Below, one piece after another: positions 13,570 through 21,600 of a DNA stretch of 28,620 bases. The stretch lies in NCBI GenBank assembly GCA_023404705.1, contig JAEYAU010000252.1, positions 1-28,620 of the forward strand. Direction: 5' to 3'. The position numbers and the translations under genes are program-made. The first letter of the stretch is position 1. Every line of letters begins with the position of its first letter. The notes below the pieces were generated by a model. That model made no database searches and had not been told where the DNA came from. It worked only from the letters and a program-made list of their open reading frames with translations. Source of the DNA: Pseudomonadota bacterium (lineage in GTDB: Bacteria; Pseudomonadota; Alphaproteobacteria; Rhizobiales; Xanthobacteraceae).

Positions 13570-13586
13570 TTCCGGTAGACGGAATA
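13570..13586. promoter_or_regulatory. IclR-type operator, site 1
   Basis: The palindrome ATTCCG-gtaga-CGGAAT (6-5-6) lies between the divergent aldolase and regulator genes. A further ATTCC half-site starts at 13549. An identical-architecture site follows the regulator gene at 14411-14427. Confidence 0.75.
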
Positions 13587-13599
13587 GCGAGAAGCGCCC

Positions 13600-14400
13600 A
13601 TGGCCGAAGCGCCCGTCGAATCCGTCCGCCGCGCCATGCACCTCCTGCACGAGCTCAACCGCCAGCGCGTGAGCTCGATCCGCCACTTGCACCGCGCCAC
13701 GGGTTTGCCAAAGCCGACGATCGTGCGCCTGCTCGATACGCTCATCGGGCTCGGCTATGTGGTCAACGATCAGCGCCAGGGCGGTTATCTGGTCACGTCG
13801 CTGGTGCGCTCGCTGAGCATGGGCTTCCACGGCGATCCGCTGGTGGTCGAAGCCGCGCGGCCCTGGGCGATCGCCTTCACGCGCAAGTATCACTGGCCGG
13901 TCGCGGTCGCGGTGCTCGACCGCGACGCGGTGGCGGTGCGCTTCAGCACGATCCCGGACAGCCCGGTCTCCCCGTTCCACGCGACCATCAATATGCGGCT
14001 GGCGCTGCTGTCGCGCGCGCTCGGACGCGCTTACATCGCGTTCTGTCCCGCGAACGAGCGTACGCTGCTGCTCGACATGCTCGCGGCCTCCGACGATCCC
14101 GAAGCCGCGGCGGCGCGCGACCGCGATGCGGTGCTGACCTTGCTCGCGATGATCCGGCGCGCCGGCTTCGCCGAGCGCTCCGCGACCGTGGAGCCGAAAT
14201 CATCCTCGACCATCGCGGTGCCCGTGATGCTGGGGCGCAAAGTTCTGGCCACCGTCGGCGTCACCTATTTCACCTCGGCGATCCCGAAGGCCGAGGCGAT
14301 CGCGCGCTACGTGCCGCCGCTCAAGGAGATGGCGAAGAACATCCAGACCAGCGTCGTGCTGCTCAAGCAGGACGGCGCGCCGGATCAGAGCGCTCACTGA
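13600..14400 (+). CDS. IclR-family transcriptional regulator
   Basis: 266 residues. The N-terminal winged helix-turn-helix is at about 5-70 (SVRRAMHLLHELNR, SIRHLHRATGLPKPTIVRLLDTL, GLGYVVND). The C-terminal effector-binding GAF-like domain runs from about 85 to 255, with SPFHATINMRLALLSRALGRAYIAF and KSSSTIAVPVMLGRKVLATVGVTYF. The overall pattern resembles MhpR-type activators of aromatic or keto-acid catabolism. Palindromic operators of the same design sit on both sides of the gene. The simplest reading is that this protein controls both the leftward aldolase operon and the rightward BKACE operon in response to the pathway substrate. Confidence 0.9.
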   Translation: MAEAPVESVRRAMHLLHELNRQRVSSIRHLHRATGLPKPTIVRLLDTLIGLGYVVNDQRQGGYLVTSLVRSLSMGFHGDPLVVEAARPWAIAFTRKYHWPVAVAVLDRDAVAVRFSTIPDSPVSPFHATINMRLALLSRALGRAYIAFCPANERTLLLDMLAASDDPEAAAARDRDAVLTLLAMIRRAGFAERSATVEPKSSSTIAVPVMLGRKVLATVGVTYFTSAIPKAEAIARYVPPLKEMAKNIQTSVVLLKQDGAPDQSAH

Positions 14401-14410
14401 GCCGGCTCGC

Positions 14411-14427
14411 ATTCCGGTCTACGGAAT
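14411..14427. promoter_or_regulatory. IclR-type operator, site 2
   Basis: ATTCCG-gtcta-CGGAAT, same 6-5-6 palindrome as site 1. An overlapping second inverted repeat, CGGAATG (14422-14428) with CATTCCG (14435-14441), follows. It lies 100 nt before the BKACE gene. Confidence 0.75.
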
Positions 14428-14526
14428 GGTGGGACATTCCGCGCCGCCGTGTTCGCGTCCCATCGTAGAACCCGAAAGGGATGCCGCGGGGACGGCAATG
14501 GGAAACGTCCGGGGTTCGAGCCAGCG

Positions 14527-15405
14527 ATGCAATCGCGTGTGATGATCACTTGCGCCGTCACCGGCAACCAGACGACGCCGGAGATGACGCCGCATCTGCC
14601 GATCACGCCGGAGCAGATCGCCGACGCCTGCCTCGGCGCGGCCGAAGCCGGCGCCGCCGCGGTGCACATCCATGTGCGCGATCCGAAGAGCGGCCGTCCC
14701 TCGATGGAGATCGAGCACTATCGCGAGGTGGTCGAGCGCATCCGCGCCAAGAACCGCGACGTGATCCTCAACGTTACGACCGGACCAGGCCGACGCTTCG
14801 CGCCTGATCCGGACGACCCGAAGATCGCCGGGCCCGGCACCACGCTGACGCGGCCCGAGAACCGCGTCGCGCATATCGCGCTGCTCAAGCCGGACATCTG
14901 CACGCTCGACCTCAACACGATGAACTCCGGCAAGGAGGTCGTGATCAACACGCCGCCGAATGTCCGGCGCATGGCGAAGGTGATCCGCGAGGCCGGCGTG
15001 CGGCCCGAGATCGAGCTGTTCGATTCCGGCGACATCGCGCTCTGCCGCGATCTCATCGCCGACGGCACGCTCGAAGGGCCGATCCTCTGCTCGATCGTGA
15101 TGGGCGTGAAGTACGGTTTCCAGCCGCTGCCCGAGACCGTGTTCTACGCGCGCGGTCTGCTGCCTCCCGGCAGCGTGTGGACGGCATTCGGCACCGGCCG
15201 CATGGCCTTTCCGATGGTGGCACAATCCTATCTGGCGGGCGGCCATGTCCGCGTCGGCCTCGAGGATGCGATCTATCTCCATAGGGGCGTGCTGGCGGAA
15301 TCGAACGCCGTCATGGTCGTGAAGGCGCGCCGCATCGTCGAGGAGCTCGGCGGGCTGATCGCGACTGCGCGGGAAGCGCGCGAGATGTTGAAGCTGCCGA
15401 CGTGA
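14527..15405 (+). CDS. beta-keto acid cleavage enzyme (BKACE, DUF849)
   Basis: 292 residues from the ATG at 14527; an ATG five codons later (MITCAVTGNQTTPE) is an equally possible start. BKACE enzymes are zinc-dependent TIM barrels that condense a beta-keto acid with acetyl-CoA to give acetoacetate and a new acyl-CoA. Visible motifs: ITCAVTGNQTTPEMTPHLPITP at the N-terminus, VHIHVRDP (zinc ligands H47 and H49), LNVTTGPG, the E-rich ELFDSGDI, and the C-terminal GGHVRVGLEDAIYL block. First gene of the rightward operon, followed by a transporter receptor and an SDR. The substrate cannot be read from the sequence. The family is known for diverse beta-keto acids. Confidence 0.9.
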   Translation: MQSRVMITCAVTGNQTTPEMTPHLPITPEQIADACLGAAEAGAAAVHIHVRDPKSGRPSMEIEHYREVVERIRAKNRDVILNVTTGPGRRFAPDPDDPKIAGPGTTLTRPENRVAHIALLKPDICTLDLNTMNSGKEVVINTPPNVRRMAKVIREAGVRPEIELFDSGDIALCRDLIADGTLEGPILCSIVMGVKYGFQPLPETVFYARGLLPPGSVWTAFGTGRMAFPMVAQSYLAGGHVRVGLEDAIYLHRGVLAESNAVMVVKARRIVEELGGLIATAREAREMLKLPT

Positions 15406-15445
15406 TCAGCACGCGGAAGGTCTGAACAACGGACGGGGAGGACAC

Positions 15446-16411
15446 ATGCGTCTCATCTCTCTCGGCCTGGTTGGCCTCGCACTCGCCTTCGCGCCCGATC
15501 AGGCTGCCGCGCAGGAGTGGTCCGCCCGCACCGTCACCTTCGTGGTGCCGTTTCCGGCCGGCGCCGCCGTCGACACGCTGGCACGCGCCACCGCGCAGGC
15601 GCTGAGCGAGAGCCTCGGCAAGCAGTTCATCGTCGAGAACCGCACGGGCGCGGGCGGCAATATCGGCGGCGCCTCGGTCGCCAAGGCGCCGCCGGACGGA
15701 GCCACCTTCCTGTTCGGGACGCCGTCGCCGATCGCGATGAACAAGCTGATGTACAAAAGCCTGGCCTACGACTCCGAGAAGGACTTCGTGCCGGTCGTGC
15801 TCGTCGCCAAATCACCGCTGATGGTGACCGCGAAGCCCGACTTCCCGGCCAAGACTTTCGCGGAGCTGATCGCCTATGCGAAGGAGAATCCCGGCAAGGT
15901 GAATGTCGGCCATCCGGGCAACGGCACGCTCGGGCACATCACGTCGGAGCTGATCCAGCAGTCCACCGGCGTGAAGATGACCAATGTGCCCTATCGCGGC
16001 ACGGCGCCGCTGATGACCGACCTGCTCGGCGGCCAGGTGGACATCGCGATGGACTTCATGCCGACCTATCTGCCGTTGGCGGCGGAGCGCAAGGTTCGTC
16101 CGCTCGCCGTGACGACCAGCGAGCGCGCCGCGCAGCTGCCGGACGTGCCGACCGTGCAGGAAGCCGGCTTCAAGGGCTTCGAGGCGACCGCATGGTACGC
16201 GGTGGTCGCGCCGACCGGCACGCCGCGCGAGATCATCGCGGCCGTAAACAAGGCCGTGAACGATTTTATCAAGAGCGAGAAGGGCAAGGCCGTGCTCGCG
16301 CAGAATGCCTTGCAGGCCGTGGGCGGCCCGCCCGAGGACCTCAAAGCCTTCATCGCGAGCGAGCTTGCGAAATGGAAGCCGGTGATCGAGGCTGCGAAGA
16401 TCGCGATGTAG
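15446..16411 (+). CDS. Bug/TctC periplasmic substrate-binding protein
   Basis: 321 residues. A Sec signal peptide ends at about residue 22 (LALAFAPDQAAAQ). The mature protein has the Bug-family hallmarks: VTFVVPFPAGAAVDTLARA, VENRTGAGGNIGGASVAKAPPDG, NVPYRGTAPLMTDLLGGQVD and RPLAVTTSERAAQLPDVPTVQEAG. Members bind carboxylates for tripartite tricarboxylate transport or sensing. No TctA/TctB membrane subunits are in the window, so it works with a distant permease, as is common for Bug proteins. GGGGAGG lies ahead of the ATG, and it is 40 nt after the BKACE stop. It probably captures the acid degraded by this cluster. Confidence 0.92.
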   Translation: MRLISLGLVGLALAFAPDQAAAQEWSARTVTFVVPFPAGAAVDTLARATAQALSESLGKQFIVENRTGAGGNIGGASVAKAPPDGATFLFGTPSPIAMNKLMYKSLAYDSEKDFVPVVLVAKSPLMVTAKPDFPAKTFAELIAYAKENPGKVNVGHPGNGTLGHITSELIQQSTGVKMTNVPYRGTAPLMTDLLGGQVDIAMDFMPTYLPLAAERKVRPLAVTTSERAAQLPDVPTVQEAGFKGFEATAWYAVVAPTGTPREIIAAVNKAVNDFIKSEKGKAVLAQNALQAVGGPPEDLKAFIASELAKWKPVIEAAKIAM

Positions 16412-16440
16412 CGACCGCTCTCAGCTTCGGAGATCTCTGA

Positions 16441-17202
16441 ATGCCCGGCATCGATATTCCCCCGCTGGCGACCCCGAAAGTCTCGCTCGTCACGGGCGGC
16501 AGCAGCGGCATCGGCAAGGCGACGGCCGCGCGTCTCGCCGCGCTCGGCTCTCGCGTCGTGGTCGGCTACGCCAACCGGCGCGAGCTGGCCGAGGAGGTGA
16601 TGGGCGGACTGCAGGGCGGCGGGCACATGGCGGTGCGGATCGCGATCGAGGACTCGGCGTCCATCGCAGCGGCGGCCGCCGCCGTCGAGGAGCGTTACGG
16701 GCATCTCGATGCGCTGGTCAATTCCGGCGGCGCGACGACGCCCGTGCCGCTCAATGATCTCACGGCACTGACGGACGAGATCTTCGATCGCACCGTGCGG
16801 ATCAATCTGCGCGGGCCGTTTGCGATGGTGCGCGGCTTCCGTCCCTTGCTGGAGCGCGGCAGCAGCGCCGCGGTCGTGAACATCTCGTCGATCGCGGCGC
16901 GCACCGGGCAGGGCAGCAGCATCGCCTATCTGTCAGCGAAGGGCGGCGTCGACTCGCTCACGATCGCGCTCGCCAAGATTTTGGCGCCGCGCATCCGCGT
17001 GTTCGCGGTCTCGCCCGCCGGCGTGGACACGGATTTCGTCCCGGGCCGCAGCCGCGAGGCGCTGCTGAAGATGGCCGAGAAGCAGCCGCTCGCCCGCCTC
17101 ACCACGCCCGACGATGTCGCGCGGGCGGTGATCGCCTGCATCGTTCATCTCACCAGCGCGACCGGAATCGTCGTGCCCGTGGACGAGGGCCGGCATCTCT
17201 GA
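16441..17202 (+). CDS. SDR-family oxidoreductase
   Basis: 253 residues with a Rossmann fold. The glycine motif TGGSSGIG is at 18-25, the NNAG-equivalent reads NSGG (about 93-96, atypical), catalytic Ser is in NISSIAA and the YxxxK motif is YLSAK. It ends in VPVDEGRHL rather than the common VDGG block. It is last in the rightward operon, 29 nt after the Bug protein gene. It probably oxidises an alcohol to the keto form used by the BKACE enzyme, or reduces its product. Cofactor: a basic residue pattern after beta-2 (YANRRE) hints at NADP, but this is a guess. Confidence 0.88.
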   Translation: MPGIDIPPLATPKVSLVTGGSSGIGKATAARLAALGSRVVVGYANRRELAEEVMGGLQGGGHMAVRIAIEDSASIAAAAAAVEERYGHLDALVNSGGATTPVPLNDLTALTDEIFDRTVRINLRGPFAMVRGFRPLLERGSSAAVVNISSIAARTGQGSSIAYLSAKGGVDSLTIALAKILAPRIRVFAVSPAGVDTDFVPGRSREALLKMAEKQPLARLTTPDDVARAVIACIVHLTSATGIVVPVDEGRHL

Positions 17203-17219
17203 GCCTTGCGCAACACGGC

Positions 17220-17987
17220 TCACATGATCGCGGTCATGCCGCCGTCCACGTAGATGAGCTGGCCGTTCACGTAGGAGCTGGCGTCCGAGGCGAGAAAAAC
17301 GGTGGCGCCCACCAGCTCCTCGGGTTTGCCCCAGCGACCCGACGGCGTGCGGCCCTTCACCCAGGCATTGAATGTCGGGTTGTCGATCAGGGTCTGGTTC
17401 ATGTCGGTGATCATGTAACCGGGGCCGATCGCATTGGCCTGGATGCCGTGGCCGGCCCACTCGGCGGCCATGACCTGGGTCAGCATCTTGATGCCGCCTT
17501 TCGCCGCCGTGTAGGGCGCAATGGTCGGGCGCGCGAGCATGCTGGTCACCGAGGCGATATTGATGACCTTGCCGCGGCCGCGCGGGATCATGCGCTTGGC
17601 GGCCTCGCGACCCATGACGAAGGCGCTGGTGAGGTTGACGTCGATCACCTTCTGCCAATCCGCGGTCGACATTTCGACCATGGGCTTGCGCAGGTTGATG
17701 CCCGCATTGTTGACCAGGATGTCGATCGCGAGGCCGGCGGCGTCGAAGCGGGCGAAAGCCGCGGCGATCGCCGCCTCGTCGGTCACGTCGAAGGCGGACC
17801 CTTCGGCGGCGTGAGCCTTGTCGCGCAACGCAGCCACCGCCTTGCCGACGCCGGCCTCGGTCGTGCCGTTGACGATGACGCGTGCGCCCGCCGCCGCCAG
17901 ACCTTCGGCAATCGCAAAGCCGAGCCCGCGCGCCGAGCCGGTGACGAGCGCGGTGCGACCCGCGAGACGGAAGAGATCAATGGACAT
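17220..17987 (-). CDS. SDR-family oxidoreductase (gluconate 5-dehydrogenase/KduD type)
   Basis: 255 residues from ATG 17987, chosen for the GAGGG site 6 nt ahead. The frame extends 43 codons upstream without family similarity. Motifs are canonical: TGSARGLG near residue 15, NNAGINLRKPMVEMS at about 90, INIASVTS, catalytic YTAAK, and the C-terminal YVNGQLIYVDGGMTAIM. FRLAGRTALVTG at the N-terminus and the DVNLTSAFVMGR segment resemble gluconate 5-dehydrogenase and KduD enzymes. It is convergent with the preceding SDR gene, 17 nt apart, so it is probably a separate transcript, but likely the same or a related sugar-acid pathway. Confidence 0.88.
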   Translation of the reverse strand: MSIDLFRLAGRTALVTGSARGLGFAIAEGLAAAGARVIVNGTTEAGVGKAVAALRDKAHAAEGSAFDVTDEAAIAAAFARFDAAGLAIDILVNNAGINLRKPMVEMSTADWQKVIDVNLTSAFVMGREAAKRMIPRGRGKVINIASVTSMLARPTIAPYTAAKGGIKMLTQVMAAEWAGHGIQANAIGPGYMITDMNQTLIDNPTFNAWVKGRTPSGRWGKPEELVGATVFLASDASSYVNGQLIYVDGGMTAIM

Positions 17988-18112
17988 GCACAGCCCTCGA
18001 AATGTGGAACAACACCGTTGGTCTTCTGCGATAGGCGTAGCCGCCCTCGCGCATGCAGCCAATGGCATATTTCTGCACCGGCCGATCCAAGACGACGGCG
18101 TTCGCGCGAGGC

Positions 18113-18520
18113 TCACCCAGCGACGCTCTCCAGCTCGAATCGCGCGATCACGCTCGGCTGGCAGACGCGCGCGTGCAGGGTGAGCAGCACCAGCCGCGCA
18201 TCGAGATTGGTGCCCGAGATGAGCGCGCGCTCGATCCGTCCCTCGACCTCGGCCGCGAGCTCTCCGCCATTGGTGCCCGCGAAGGCCTCGGCGCCGATCA
18301 TGCAGTAGCCGACGATTTCCGCTGCTGCGGCATAGGCGGGCGGGGCCGGCTCGCCGTCCTCCGCGGCCTCTTTCAGGAGACCCGCGATGGCGAGCTTGAC
18401 GGCTTCGGGCACGAGACGCGGATGGATGTCCACGGCGCGCAGCGCCTGATCGATCTGCCGCAAATCACCGGAGCGTCCGAAGATGCCGAACAGACCGATG
18501 GAGGAGAAACGGCGTGCCAT
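18113..18520 (-). CDS. conserved hypothetical protein
   Basis: 135 residues starting MARRFSSIGLFGIFGRSGDLRQIDQALRAVD. Mostly helical, with VPEAVKLAIAGLLKEAAEDG, a short AAEIVGYCMIGAEAF segment and a C-terminal DARLVLLTLHARVCQPSVIARFELE. No signal peptide or TM segment and no catalytic motif that I recognise. The pattern reads like a small conserved soluble protein of alphaproteobacteria, but that is a memory-based impression only. It lies 125 nt upstream of the SDR gene start on the same strand, so they may be co-transcribed. Confidence 0.7.
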   Translation of the reverse strand: MARRFSSIGLFGIFGRSGDLRQIDQALRAVDIHPRLVPEAVKLAIAGLLKEAAEDGEPAPPAYAAAAEIVGYCMIGAEAFAGTNGGELAAEVEGRIERALISGTNLDARLVLLTLHARVCQPSVIARFELESVAG

Positions 18521-18637
18521 GCGGGTCCCGCATCCGTGGAAGGTCTGCGAAGCCTAGATGGCGTGCGCTCCCGATCAAGGCAAATCGGCCTGGTGGCATG
18601 GCGACGAAAGAACGCGTTCGCACCACGACGGCTGGCC

Positions 18638-21600
18638 TCACTCTTCGGCCCGGGCCTCTTCGCTCGGTTTCGGTTGATCCAGGCACGGGAGCTCGCCGTT
18701 TCCTTCGCCCAGGAGGTCGCGGATCTCGGTGGCCGTGAGCTGGCGGCCCGCGGTGCGGCAGGCGACAGCGACCAGATCGGGCAGCTGAAGATCCCAGACC
18801 AGGATCATTCCGGTCTTGTCGATGGTCGCCAGGCGGCGGCTGTCGGGCGAGGTGCCGACGATGAAGACCGTGTCCGCATGACCGCGAAGCGTCACCGGTG
18901 CTTCGCGCGGATCGCTCGGATTCCAGAGGCGTGCGACACGATCCTCCCCGCTGGTGACCAGCAGCTTGCTGTCGGGTGTGAAGGCGACCGAGTTCGTGCG
19001 TCCGGCATGACCCGAGAACACGACCGGCTTCAGCGGCTTCGGCCCCTGCAGGTCGATGACGCTGATGCGTCCGGCCCAATCGCCGAAGGCCACCCAGCGC
19101 CCATCGGCACTGATGGCCGTCGAGGTGCCGCGACTGCTCAAAGGCACGATGGCTTCGAGCTTCGGCGCGCCGCTCACGGAGAGGTCCCAGAGCCTGCCCT
19201 TTTGCTCGTAGTCCCCGGCGGTCGCGGCCCAGTGCGCGTCATGGCTGATGGCGACGCGCGTCACGTCGACATCGTGTCTGAGGATACGCGGACTGGCGCA
19301 CGGATCCCCGGCGCGCAAGTCCCAGAGGCGAACCTGTTGCGCATAGGACCCGGCAAGTGCGAAGCGGCCGTCCGCCGAGAAGGCGAGCCCGCGGACCGAA
19401 CCGGCATGGCGGCAGATGTGCCGGAGCGGTGGGGCGGGAGCTTCGGCGGAGAGGTCCCAAAGATTCACTCTTCCGCCGCTGTCGGTTCCGGCCAGCAGCC
19501 AGCGGTTGTCCGGACTGAAGCCGAGGCTGACCTCGCCGGGCGTCGCTCCCATGGTGAGGCGGATGGCGGTGCCGAGCTCCGGGAAGCGCCACAGGTAGAT
19601 GGCTCGCGGTCCATGCAGCGCGGCCGCGATCCAGCGGCCGTCGCGGCTGATCGCAATGCCCTTGGCCTGGCTTTCGAGCGACGCTCTCGCGACGGGATCG
19701 CTCGGCCGCTCGATCGATCGGACCAGCAGCTGCTTGTCGTCATAGCCCGCGCTGGCGATCCACCTTCCGTCGGCGCTGACGGCCGCAGCTTTCTCGGCGT
19801 CGGCGCCCTTGTGTCCTCGCAAGGCGATCGAGTCGGCCGCGAGGTTCGCGATGCTCCACAGGCGCGCATGCTGATCGTCGCCGACTGTCACGAGATGGCG
19901 CGGCGCCGCGCCCGGACTGAAGCGCGCGCCCGCGATGGTCGAATCCTGTCCGCGCAGAACCAAGCTCGGAATCGTTCTGGTCCCGGCCAGATTCCAGAGT
20001 CGCGCGGTCGTATCATTGCCGGCCGTGATCAACCACTTGCCGTCGTCGCTGAACGCGATTGCATTGACGGGTGCGGTATGGCCTTCGAGGTGAATCGGCT
20101 CCGGCGAGCCGCCGATTTCCCACAGCTTGACGCGGGCGTCCGATCCGGCGGTCGCAAACCATCGGCCGTCCGGGCTGACGTCGACTCCCGTGATCCACTG
20201 ACCATGACTACCCTCGGCGAGGACATGAGACGGCGGGTTCTCCTTGGTGAGATCCCAGACTTGGGCATGATAGGAATAGACGACCGCGAGACGGCTTTCG
20301 TCTCCGCTGAACGCCATGGCGGTAAGCCATGGCTCGCCGTTCAGCCGGTGCGTAGGGGCGAACCGCTTCGGGGCGGCCGGCGGTGCACCATCCGATAGAT
20401 TCCAGAGGGCGACCTCCGCGTAGTCGTGCCCGCCAGCAGCGGCGAGCCAGCGGCCTTGGGCGCTGAAGCGCAGGTGATGGACGGGCTTACCGTAGTCCCA
20501 GCAGGGCGCTTCGACGAACCCGCTGTCACTGAGCTTCCATGTGCAGACGTTTCCGGCCTCGGTTGCGAATGCCAGCCATCTGCCTTTCGGATCAGTGGCC
20601 ATCGCATGCACTGCGCTGAACGCGGGACTGGTGGGCCCGGGGGTGATTCCCGATCCCCCGATCTTCCAGGATCGGATGACACCCGCTTCATCGGCGCCGA
20701 ACAGCCAGCCGTCGTCCGGGCCGAAGGCGAGCGCGCGGATCTTGCTGCCGCTCTCGGACAGCACGGTGCTCTTCGGCTCCGGAGCGCTCACGTCCCACAG
20801 CCGCACCATGCCATCGTCGCTGCCGGTGGCGAGCCATTGCCCCGAGCGGGAGAACGTAGCCACGCGGGTCGACTTGAGATGTCCGGAGAGCGGCCGTCCG
20901 CCGGCCAGATGCAGCTGCTGACGTACCGCATCGATCGCGGCGAGCGACACGCCCGCCTTGCCGCTGGCCCTGAGCCGCGCCACCTCCACGCTCAGGAGCA
21001 GGTTGCGCTGGGGTCGGGCGCTCGTGTCGCCCGTATGGCGCGCCAGGCGCTGAACGACGCGAATGGTTTTGTTCGCCGCGTCGGCCTCGAAATATTGCAG
21101 CATGGCGACGCCGCCCAGAACCGCAAACACGAGCGCGGCGGCGGCCGCGACGCTCGTCAGGATGAGCTGCCGCCGGCGCGCCTTCGCGAGCTCCAGATCC
21201 GCCGCGCGGATCGAGGCCAGCACGAAGTCGCGCACGTTCTTGAGCCGCTCCGGATGAGTCATGCTCCACTCGCGCGCCTTCTCGAGCAGAAGACCGGAGA
21301 GCAGCGCCTTGTCCTTCTGTGCCGGCGGCGTGGTCGCCCACAGGCGCTCCGACTCCTCGATCTGGCGGCGGCCGGTGAGGAAGTCCTGTTCCTGATCGAG
21401 CCAAGCCGTGAGCTTCGGCCAGGCCTTGAACAAGGATTCGTGCGCGACCTCGATCGCGTTCGCCTCGCCCTCGGTGCGGACGGACAGCAGTCGCGCCGCG
21501 ACGAGCTTCTCGATCAATCGCCGCGCGCCCTGCGGAATGTCATCCATGCGCGCGGGACGGCGCAGGCGCACGCCGTCCTGATTGACGCGCACGAGCTGCG

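Noticed and set aside
11918..13672. Rightward 584-codon frame over the cupin and aldolase genes
   Set aside because: Composition is Arg/Asp/Ala/His-rich noise with no motif; the opposite strand has clear aldolase motifs and coupled starts.
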